From NCBI GenBank assembly GCA_052244495.1, contig JBQPXH010000003.1: DNA of 64,000 nt; one strand, given 5' to 3'. This DNA comes from Cereibacter_A sp052244495 (GTDB lineage: Bacteria; Pseudomonadota; Alphaproteobacteria; Rhodobacterales; Rhodobacteraceae). The notes beneath the pieces were generated by a model. That model saw nothing but the letters and a program-made list of their open reading frames with translations. It had not been told where the DNA came from and did not search any database. This document shows, piece by piece, positions 53,439 to 60,896 of this stretch. The translations under genes and the position numbers were made by a program. The first letter of the stretch is position 1. Each line of letters starts with the position of its first letter.

Positions 53439-54290
53439 ATGTTCATTTTCTCCTCCCTTTCACGCCGCACGGTTCTTGCACTGGCAGGCCTGGCCCTCGG
53501 CTCGACCGCAGCCTTCGCGCAATCGACGCTCGACCGCATCAAGGAGCAGGGCTTCGTCCGCATCGGTTTCGCCAACGAGGCCCCTTTCGGCTATGCGACA
53601 CCCGACGGAAAGCTCACCGGCGAGGCCCCTGAAGTGGCCAGGGCCGTCCTCGCCCGCATGGGCATCACCGAGGTCGACGGCGTCCTGACGGAGTTCGGCT
53701 CGCTGATCCCGGGCCTTCGGGCCGGACGGTTCGACATCATCGCCGCCGGCATGTTCATCAATCCGAAGCGCTGCGAGCAGATCGCCTTCTCCGAGCCATC
53801 CTATGGTATCGGCCAGGCCTTCCTCGTCAAGGCCGGCAACCCTCAGGGGCTGACCGACTATGCCTCGGTCGCGGCCAATCCTGACGTTAAGCTGGCCGTG
53901 ATGGCGGGCGCGGCCGAAGGCGATTATGCCCGCACCGCAGGCGTGGCCGACGGGCAGATCGTCACCCTGCCCGATCAGGCGAGCCTGCTGGCTGCCGTCA
54001 CCGCGGGACGGGCGGATGCAGCGGCGCTCTCGGCGCTCTCCATCGCCGACATGGCAACCAAGGCCGAGGGCGTCGAGGCCACCAAGCCTTTCGGCGAGGT
54101 CGACGGCGCCTCGGTCAAGGGTCATGGCGCCTTCGGCTTCCGCAAGGAGGACACGGCGCTCTACGAGGCCTTCAACACCGAGCTGAAGGCCTTCCTCGGC
54201 ACCCCGGAGCACATCGCCCTGGTCGAGCCCTTCGGCTTCGGCGAGGACTACCTTCCGAACCTCACCATGGAGGAGCTCTGCACCGAATGA
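53439..54290 (+). CDS. ehuB: Ectoine/hydroxyectoine ABC transporter substrate-binding protein
   Basis: A 283-residue periplasmic solute-binding protein of the SBP_bac_3 group: signal peptide (residues 1-24, ending STAAFA), then TLDRIKEQGFVRIGFANEAPFGY in part, and two lobes with a hinge. The ligand pocket of EhuB uses several aromatic and charged residues; the overall fit and the operon support ectoine as ligand. ATG 53439 is chosen because AGGG lies eight bases upstream, whereas ATG 53430 directly abuts it. First gene of the rightward arm. Confidence 0.92.
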   Translation: MFIFSSLSRRTVLALAGLALGSTAAFAQSTLDRIKEQGFVRIGFANEAPFGYATPDGKLTGEAPEVARAVLARMGITEVDGVLTEFGSLIPGLRAGRFDIIAAGMFINPKRCEQIAFSEPSYGIGQAFLVKAGNPQGLTDYASVAANPDVKLAVMAGAAEGDYARTAGVADGQIVTLPDQASLLAAVTAGRADAAALSALSIADMATKAEGVEATKPFGEVDGASVKGHGAFGFRKEDTALYEAFNTELKAFLGTPEHIALVEPFGFGEDYLPNLTMEELCTE

Positions 54291-54333
54291 CGCGGCTGGG
54301 CAGCGGTCCGCCGCGCGCCGGGCGGAGGCTCTG

Positions 54334-55056
54334 ATGGGCATCCCGGGTCTCGCCACCCTGCTCCTGGCCGCACTGGCGACCCTCTTCTGGCTGTCGGGCC
54401 TCGAGGCCTACCGGCCTTTCGTGCCGGGACTGCTGGAAGGGGCGGCCGTGACCTTGCAGATCACGGCGCTGGGCTGCGGCCTCGCGGTGACGGCGGCCCT
54501 TGCGGCAGGGCTCGCACGGCTCTATGCGCCTGCGCCGCTCCGCTGGCTCGCCACGGTTTATGTCGAGCTCTTCCGCGGCACCTCGGCGCTGGTCCAGCTT
54601 TTCTGGCTCTATTTCGTCCTGCCGCAGTTCGGCGTGAACATCGAGGCGTTCACGGCGGCGGTCCTTGGCCTCGGGCTGAACATCGGCGCCTACGGGGCCG
54701 AGGTGGTGCGCGGCGCCGTGACCTCGGTGCCCCGTGGCCAGTGGGAGGCGGGGATCGCGCTCAACATGGGCCGGCCGCTCCTGCTGCACCGCATCGTGCT
54801 GCCGCAGGCGCTGGCCGCCATGGTCCCGCCCTGGGGCAACCTCTTCATCGAGCTTCTGAAGGCCACCTCGCTCGTCTCGCTTATCACGCTGGGCGACCTC
54901 ACCTTCCGGGCGCAGCAGATGAACCAGACCACGATGAAGACGACCGAGATCTTCACGCTGGTCCTGCTGGGCTATCTCGTCCTCTCGCTCTCCATCACCA
55001 TCGCCATGCGCCTGCTCGAGCGGCGCGCGGGCCGCGGGCTGGCGAGGCGCGCATGA
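54334..55056 (+). CDS. ehuC: Ectoine/hydroxyectoine ABC transporter permease
   Basis: A 240-residue HisMQ-type permease with about five membrane helices and the EAA-like loop SVPRGQWEAGIALNMGRPLLL. GGAGG precedes ATG 54334. Its stop overlaps the ehuD start by four bases (ATGA). Confidence 0.92.
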   Translation: MGIPGLATLLLAALATLFWLSGLEAYRPFVPGLLEGAAVTLQITALGCGLAVTAALAAGLARLYAPAPLRWLATVYVELFRGTSALVQLFWLYFVLPQFGVNIEAFTAAVLGLGLNIGAYGAEVVRGAVTSVPRGQWEAGIALNMGRPLLLHRIVLPQALAAMVPPWGNLFIELLKATSLVSLITLGDLTFRAQQMNQTTMKTTEIFTLVLLGYLVLSLSITIAMRLLERRAGRGLARRA

Positions 55057-55712
55057 TCTGGGACTGGGCCTTCGCCTTCGAGATCCTGCCCCGGCTCGCC
55101 GCTGCCGCGGTGGTGACCGTTCAGGCGACCGTGCTGGGCTTTGCTTTGGCGGCCTCCCTCGGCCTCGTGCTCGCGGTGCTGCGGATCGCCCTGCCCGCGA
55201 GCGCCCTTCCGATCTCGGTCGTGGTGGAGTTGATCCGGTCCACGCCTCTGCTGATCCAGATCTTCTTTCTCTATTTCGTCGGGCCGAACTTCGGCGTGGT
55301 GCTCGACGCGATGACGGCAGGGACGCTCGCACTCGGCATCCACTACGCGGCCTATTGCTCCGAAGTTTATCGTGCGGGCTTCGAGAGCGTGCCGCGCGGT
55401 CAGTGGGAGGCGGCGGTGGCGCTGAACCTCTCGCGCCGCACGACGCTTCTTGACATCATCCTGCCGCAGGCCATCCCGCCCGTGGTGCCCGCGCTCGGCA
55501 ATTACCTCGTGGCCCTCTTCAAGGAGACGCCGCTGCTTTCGGCCATCGCGGTGCTCGAACTGATGCAGACGGCGAAGATCATCGGATCGGAAACCTTCCG
55601 CTACACCGAGCCGATCACCCTCGTCGGCCTCTTCTTCCTCGCCATGAGCCTCGTCTCGGCGGCCCTCATCCGGCTGGTCGAGCGGCAGATCAACGGGAGA
55701 TACCGCCGATGA
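55053..55712 (+). CDS. ehuD: Ectoine/hydroxyectoine ABC transporter permease
   Basis: A 219-residue HisMQ-type permease, the partner of EhuC, with the EAA-like loop VPRGQWEAAVALNLSRRTT. Both its start and its stop sit in ATGA overlaps with ehuC and ehuA, so the transporter subunits are made in fixed ratio. Confidence 0.92.
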   Translation: MIWDWAFAFEILPRLAAAAVVTVQATVLGFALAASLGLVLAVLRIALPASALPISVVVELIRSTPLLIQIFFLYFVGPNFGVVLDAMTAGTLALGIHYAAYCSEVYRAGFESVPRGQWEAAVALNLSRRTTLLDIILPQAIPPVVPALGNYLVALFKETPLLSAIAVLELMQTAKIIGSETFRYTEPITLVGLFFLAMSLVSAALIRLVERQINGRYRR

Positions 55713-56485
55713 CCGAACCGATGGTGCGCTTCGAGCAGGTGACCAAGCGCTACGGTGCGCATGTGGTGCTGGACGGGCTCGACCTTTCGGTCGCGCGCGG
55801 CGAGAAGGTGGCGATCATCGGCCCGTCCGGATCGGGCAAGACCACCGTCCTCAGGATGCTGATGACGCTGGAGAGCATCGACGGGGGCGTGATCCGCGTC
55901 GAGGGCGAGCCCCTCACCCACATGGAGCGGGGCGGCCGGCTGGTTCCGGCCGACGGCGCGCATGTCCGGCGCGTGCGGGGCAAGATCGGAATGGTGTTCC
56001 AGTCCTTCAACCTCTTTCCGCACATGACCGCGATGGAGAACTGCATCGAGGCGCCGATCCGGGTGCTGGGCCTTCCCCGCACGGAGGCGCGCGAGCGGGC
56101 GGCGGGGCTGCTCGAGATGGTGGGGCTCGGCGCGCGGAAGGACTACTACCCCTCGCAGCTGTCCGGCGGGCAACAGCAGCGCGTGGCCATCGCGCGGGCC
56201 CTTGCCATGCGGCCAAAGGTCATGCTCTTCGACGAGGTGACATCCGCCCTCGATCCCGAGCTGGTGGGCGAGGTGCTGAACGTCATCCGCAGGCTCGGAG
56301 AGGAGCACGACCTGACCATGCTGATGGTCACGCACCAGATGGGCTTCGCCCGCGAATTCGCCGACCGGGTCTGCTTCTTCTCCGAGGGGCGCATCTGCGA
56401 GGAGGCCCCCGCCGAGGACTTCTTCCGCAACCCGCAGAACGAGCGGACGCAGGCCTTCCTGCGCGCCGTGCTGGAGGCCGGATGA
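55709..56485 (+). CDS. ehuA: Ectoine/hydroxyectoine ABC transporter ATP-binding protein
   Basis: A 258-residue polar amino-acid-type ATPase: Walker A GPSGSGKTT (about residues 37-45), signature LSGGQQQR, Walker B VMLFDEVTSALD, and H-loop VTHQ. It energises EhuCD. The ATGA overlaps on both sides continue into the regulator gene. Confidence 0.93.
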   Translation: MTEPMVRFEQVTKRYGAHVVLDGLDLSVARGEKVAIIGPSGSGKTTVLRMLMTLESIDGGVIRVEGEPLTHMERGGRLVPADGAHVRRVRGKIGMVFQSFNLFPHMTAMENCIEAPIRVLGLPRTEARERAAGLLEMVGLGARKDYYPSQLSGGQQQRVAIARALAMRPKVMLFDEVTSALDPELVGEVLNVIRRLGEEHDLTMLMVTHQMGFAREFADRVCFFSEGRICEEAPAEDFFRNPQNERTQAFLRAVLEAG

Positions 56486-57168
56486 CGCTCGTGGAGGAGA
56501 CGCGCCCCAAGACCATCGCGCGCGAGCGATTCGACACGATCTATCTCGCCCTGCGCGACCGGATCTGCCTGCTCGACTACGAGCCCGGCACCCGGCTGGG
56601 CGAGGAGGAACTCGCGCGTGAATTCGGCGTGTCGCGCACACCGCTGCGGCGGGTGCTGAGCCGGCTGGAGGCCGAGGGGCTGGTCGAGAGCCGCCACGGC
56701 GTCGGCACCTTCGTGACAACCGTCGATCTCGCGGGGCTGATCGAGACCTACAAGCTCCGGATGGAACTCGCGGTGCTGATCGGCCGGCTCGACCCGCTGC
56801 CGCGCAGCGCCGAGGATCTGGCCCGCCTCCGGGCGCTGCTGGAGGAAGGCGAGGACCTGCGCGCCCATCCCGACGCCCGCCGCTATGCGCGGCTCAACAT
56901 GCTCTTCTTTCAGGAGATCGTGCTGATGATCGGCAACACGCCGCTGCGCGAGATCACCGAGCGGCTCTACTACCTGACCCACCGGATCTGGCTGACCTCG
57001 GTGCCGCGCCTCAACCTCTCCTGCGAGATCGAGGTGTTCAACCGCGAGATGGCCGACACGCTGGCGGCCCTCGAGATCGGCGACCTCGAGGCGGTGGGCC
57101 ACATCCGCCGCAGCCACATCTCGATGAGCGTCCGCCGCATGAGCCAGTTCGCCCCGGAGACCGCATGA
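56482..57168 (+). CDS. GntR family regulator, FCD type
   Basis: A 228-residue regulator with an N-terminal winged helix (about residues 18-80, GEEELAREFGVSRTPLRRVLSRLE in part) and a helical FCD effector domain with the metal-site histidine in HIRRSHISMS. It lies inside the ectoine operon, between ehuA and doeB, joined by ATGA overlaps. In most ectoine clusters the regulator is the MocR-type EnuR plus an AsnC protein, so an FCD-type regulator is a different arrangement. Two ATGT-NN-ACAA palindromes in the divergent promoter are its likely targets. Confidence 0.9.
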   Translation: MTLVEETRPKTIARERFDTIYLALRDRICLLDYEPGTRLGEEELAREFGVSRTPLRRVLSRLEAEGLVESRHGVGTFVTTVDLAGLIETYKLRMELAVLIGRLDPLPRSAEDLARLRALLEEGEDLRAHPDARRYARLNMLFFQEIVLMIGNTPLREITERLYYLTHRIWLTSVPRLNLSCEIEVFNREMADTLAALEIGDLEAVGHIRRSHISMSVRRMSQFAPETA

Positions 57169-58160
57169 AGCCCTCGCCGATCAGCCCCACCGTCGATTTC
57201 GAGGCCGAGGGCGTGCAGCACGGCTTCCTCCGCCTGCCGCACAGCCGCGACGACGCCGCATGGGGCTCGATCATGATCCCGGTCACGGTGATCCGGAACG
57301 GCGAGGGGCCGACGGCGCTGCTGACGGGCGCCAATCACGGCGACGAATACGAGGGGCCGATCGCGCTCTTCGAACTGGCGCGAAGCCTCCGCCCCGAGGA
57401 GATCGCGGGCCGGGTCATCATCCTGCCCTCCATGAATCACCCGGCCTTCCTTGCAGGCACGCGAACCTCGCCCATCGACCGCGGCAACCTCAACCGCAGC
57501 TTCCCGGGCCGGCCTGACGGGACCATCACCGAGAAGATCGCCGACTATTTCCAGCGCACGCTGCTGCCGATGGCGGATGTGGTGCTCGACTTCCATTCGG
57601 GCGGGCGCACGCTTGATTTCCTGCCCTTCTGCGCCGCCCACGTCCTGCCCGCCAAGGAGCAGGAGGCGCGCGCCTTCGACCTTGTCCGTGCCTTCGGCGC
57701 CCCCTGGAGCGTGAAGATGCTCGAGATCGACGCGGCCGGCATGTATGACACCGCCGCCGAGGAGATGGGCAAGGTCTTCGTGACGACAGAGCTCGGCGGC
57801 GGCGGCACGGCCTCGGCCCGCACGATCCGCATCGCCGCCCGCGGTTGCCGCAATCTGCTCATCGCGGCGGGCATCCTGCAGGGCAAGCCGGAGCCGCAGG
57901 AGACGACCTGGCTCGACATGCCCGACGGCGACTGCTTCACCTTCGCCGAGGAAGCCGGCCTGATCGCCTTTCTCGCCGATCTCGGCGACGAGGTGGTTGC
58001 GGGCGAGCCGATCGCCCGGATCTATCCGACCGGGCGCACCGGGGTCGATCCGGTCGTGCTGCATGTCCGCCGCTCGGGCATCCTGACCGCGCGCCACTTC
58101 CCGGGCCTCGTGAAGCCCGGCGATTGCGTGGCGGTGGTGGCGGTGAAGGTCGAGGGCTGA
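57165..58160 (+). CDS. doeB: N-alpha-acetyl-L-2,4-diaminobutyrate deacetylase
   Basis: DoeB (EutE) removes the acetyl group from the DoeA product to give 2,4-diaminobutyrate. The 331-residue zinc enzyme belongs to the aspartoacylase/succinylglutamate desuccinylase family: zinc ligands in GANHGDEYEGP (His, Glu) and DFHSGG (His), and the catalytic glutamate in TTELGGGG. DoeA and DoeB act as a complex in related bacteria, yet here they are on opposite arms of the cluster. Start overlaps the regulator stop (ATGA). Confidence 0.92.
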   Translation: MKPSPISPTVDFEAEGVQHGFLRLPHSRDDAAWGSIMIPVTVIRNGEGPTALLTGANHGDEYEGPIALFELARSLRPEEIAGRVIILPSMNHPAFLAGTRTSPIDRGNLNRSFPGRPDGTITEKIADYFQRTLLPMADVVLDFHSGGRTLDFLPFCAAHVLPAKEQEARAFDLVRAFGAPWSVKMLEIDAAGMYDTAAEEMGKVFVTTELGGGGTASARTIRIAARGCRNLLIAAGILQGKPEPQETTWLDMPDGDCFTFAEEAGLIAFLADLGDEVVAGEPIARIYPTGRTGVDPVVLHVRRSGILTARHFPGLVKPGDCVAVVAVKVEG

Positions 58161-58214
58161 GGAACGATCCGCCTTCGCCTCCCGTTTCCCCCGCGACCAG
58201 AGAGGGAGAGCGGG

Positions 58215-59213
58215 ATGCAGGAGACGCCGGTTGTGGTGATCACGGGAGGAACGGCGGGTGTCGGGCGCGCGCTGGCCCGGTGCTATGCGCGGCGTGGATG
58301 GCGCGTCGCGGTGATGGCGCGGGGCGAGGCGGGACTCGCGGGCACCGCTGCGGACATTGCGCGCGGGGGCGGCGAGCCGATGACCCTCCGCGCTGACGTG
58401 TCGGAAGCGGCGGCGGTCTTCGCTGCGGCGGAGCGGGTGTCCGAGAGGTGGGGCCGCATCGACCTCTGGATCAACAATGCCATGGTCACCGTCTTCGGCC
58501 CGGCGGAGCGGATCTCGCCGGAGGAATACGCCCGCGTCACGCAGGTCACGTATCTGGGCACGGTGCATGGCACGCTGGCCGCGCTGCGCTACATGCGGCC
58601 CCGCGACCGTGGCACGATCCTGCAGATCGGCTCCGCCCTCGCCTATCGCTCCATACCGCTCCAGTCCGCCTATTGCGCCGCAAAGGCGGCAGCGCGGGGC
58701 TTCACCGACTCGCTCCGCTCCGAGCTTCTGCACGAGAAGAGCCGCATCCGCCTGACGATGGCGCAGCTTCCCGCCGTCGACACGCCCCAGTTCGACTGGG
58801 CGCGCACCCATGTCCGTGGCCGACCCCAGCCCGTGCCGCCCATCCACACCCCCGAGGCCGTCGCCGAAGAGGTAGCGGCCGCCGCCCGCAGCGCCCCGCG
58901 CGAGATCTGGATCGGCGGGCCCTCGATGCAGGCGATCCTCGGCACGATGGTGGCGCCGGGCCTCATGGACAGAATGATGGCGCGAAAGGCGTGGGAGAGC
59001 CAGATCGGGCGCGGCAGGGTCATGCAGGACAACCTGACGACGCCGGTCGAGCGGGACATGGGCGCGTCGGGCCGGTTCGGCGACCAGGCCTCCGACGCGG
59101 TGACGAGCCTTTCTGGCCCTGCCGTCCGGACCGGCGTCGCGGCAGGCGGGCTTCTGCTTGCCGGGGCCGCCCTGGCCGCGACCGCGGCCTGGGCACGGCA
59201 GCGGGAGCCATGA
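58215..59213 (+). CDS. SDR family oxidoreductase with C-terminal membrane segment
   Basis: A 332-residue short-chain dehydrogenase: NAD(P) loop TGGTAGVGRAL, NNAM, catalytic YCAAK with a serine at GSALAYRS. Beyond the roughly 250-residue core the C-terminus has a hydrophobic Ala/Gly/Leu-rich helix (about residues 300-323) that may anchor it to the membrane. Substrate unknown. GAGGGAGAG precedes ATG 58215. It follows doeB after 54 bases, and could be read from the same transcript. Confidence 0.85.
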   Translation: MQETPVVVITGGTAGVGRALARCYARRGWRVAVMARGEAGLAGTAADIARGGGEPMTLRADVSEAAAVFAAAERVSERWGRIDLWINNAMVTVFGPAERISPEEYARVTQVTYLGTVHGTLAALRYMRPRDRGTILQIGSALAYRSIPLQSAYCAAKAAARGFTDSLRSELLHEKSRIRLTMAQLPAVDTPQFDWARTHVRGRPQPVPPIHTPEAVAEEVAAAARSAPREIWIGGPSMQAILGTMVAPGLMDRMMARKAWESQIGRGRVMQDNLTTPVERDMGASGRFGDQASDAVTSLSGPAVRTGVAAGGLLLAGAALAATAAWARQREP

Positions 59214-59374
59214 CTTTTTCGCACTAGCTATGCATTTGACGCATGGCCGCCAGTCACATCAAAACCTGACCCCCGGATTGTGAAAACGGCCTCAGGCGAC
59301 TACGAAAGTTACCGGCCAGTCGGGTTTTGCGCAATTTCCCGCCGGCGGATGGCTTTTTCAGGGAGGAGCGACCC

Positions 59375-60874
59375 ATGCTAGACGGCGTCCACAACGACAG
59401 GATCCGGCACAACGGCCTTCGCGACCGGATCGTGAGCGCCGAAGACGCGGCCGCCCTGATCGAGGACGGCATGACCGTGGGCATGTCCGGCTTCACCCGC
59501 GCGGGCGAGGCCAAGGCCGTGCCGATGGCGCTTGCCGCCCGCGCCCGCCAACACCCGCTGAAGATCACGCTCATGACCGGCGCCTCGCTCGGCAACGATC
59601 TCGACAAGACGCTGGCCGAGGCCCATGTCCTCGCCCGCCGCATTCCCTTCCAGTCCGACCCGGCGCTGCGCAAGGCGATCAACCGCGGCGAGGTCATGTT
59701 CATCGACCAGCATCTGTCGGAAACTGTCGAGATGCTGCGCACCCGTCAGCTGCCGCGGGTGGACGTGGCCGTGGTCGAGGCGGTGGCCATCACCGAGAAC
59801 GGCGGCATCGTGCCCACCACCTCGGTCGGCAACTCCGCCTCCTTCGCGATCCTCGCCGAGAAGGTGATCGTCGAGATCAACCTCAACCAGCCGGCCGAGC
59901 TCGAAGGGCTGCACGACATCTACATCCCCACCTACCGGCCGAACCGGATGCCGATTCCGGTGGTGACGCCCGAAAGCCGGGTCGGCCTGCCCTTCATCCC
60001 GATCCCGCCCGAAAAGATCGCGGCCATCGTCGTGACCGAGAAGCTCGACAGCTCGGCCACCATCCTCGATCCGGACGACGACACGCGAGCCATCGCGGGG
60101 CATCTCACCGAGTTCCTGCTGCACGAGGTGCGGGCGGGCCGGCTGGACCAGACGCTCCAGCCGCTGCAGGCCGGGATCGGCACCATCGCGAATGCGGTGC
60201 TGCACGGCTTCATCGACACGCCCTTCCACGACCTGAAGATGTATTCCGAGGTCCTGCAGGACTCGACCTTCGACCTCTTCGACGCAGGCAAGCTTCGCTT
60301 CGCGTCAGGCTCGTCGATCACGCTCTCGGCCGAGAAATACCAGCAGGTCCTCCCGCGTCTGGTCGAATACAAGCCGCGCCTCATCCTGCGCCCTCAGGAG
60401 ATCTCGAACCACCCCGAGGTGGTGCGGCGGCTGGGCCTCATCTGCATCAACACGGCGCTCGAGTTCGACATCTACGGCAACGTCAACTCGACCCATGTGA
60501 CCGGGACGCAGATGATGAACGGGATCGGCGGGTCGGGCGATTTCGCGCGCAACGCCTATCTCTCGGTCTTCGTGACGAAATCCGTCGCCAAGCACGGCGC
60601 GGTGTCCTCGGTCGTCCCCATGGTGAGCCATGTGGACCATACCGAACACGACGTGGATATCCTCGTGACCGAGGTGGGCCTCGCCGACCTGCGCGGCCTC
60701 GCCCCGCGCGAGCGCGCGGCGACGATCATCGCGAACTGCGTGCATCCCGACTACCAGCCGATGCTGCGCGACTACTTCGAGCGGGCCTGCCAGCGCGGCG
60801 GCCACACGCCGCATGTCCTCGAAGAGGCGCTTTCCTGGCATGTCCGGCTGGCTGAGACCGGGCGGATGATGTGA
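59375..60874 (+). CDS. Acetyl-CoA hydrolase / succinate CoA-transferase family enzyme
   Basis: A 499-residue family I CoA-transferase (Ach1/ScpC/AarC group), which exchanges CoA between short-chain acyl-CoAs and acetate or succinate. Visible family blocks are DGMTVGMSGFTRAGEAK, GNSASFAILAEKV, GIGTIANAV, KMYSEVLQDS (probable catalytic glutamate) and GIGGSGDFARNAY. GGGAGGAG precedes ATG 59375. It may assimilate or release acetate. Convergent with the GGDEF-EAL gene. Confidence 0.88.
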   Translation: MLDGVHNDRIRHNGLRDRIVSAEDAAALIEDGMTVGMSGFTRAGEAKAVPMALAARARQHPLKITLMTGASLGNDLDKTLAEAHVLARRIPFQSDPALRKAINRGEVMFIDQHLSETVEMLRTRQLPRVDVAVVEAVAITENGGIVPTTSVGNSASFAILAEKVIVEINLNQPAELEGLHDIYIPTYRPNRMPIPVVTPESRVGLPFIPIPPEKIAAIVVTEKLDSSATILDPDDDTRAIAGHLTEFLLHEVRAGRLDQTLQPLQAGIGTIANAVLHGFIDTPFHDLKMYSEVLQDSTFDLFDAGKLRFASGSSITLSAEKYQQVLPRLVEYKPRLILRPQEISNHPEVVRRLGLICINTALEFDIYGNVNSTHVTGTQMMNGIGGSGDFARNAYLSVFVTKSVAKHGAVSSVVPMVSHVDHTEHDVDILVTEVGLADLRGLAPRERAATIIANCVHPDYQPMLRDYFERACQRGGHTPHVLEEALSWHVRLAETGRMM

Positions 60875-60896
60875 TCCGCCCCGAAGGCGCCCGCGG

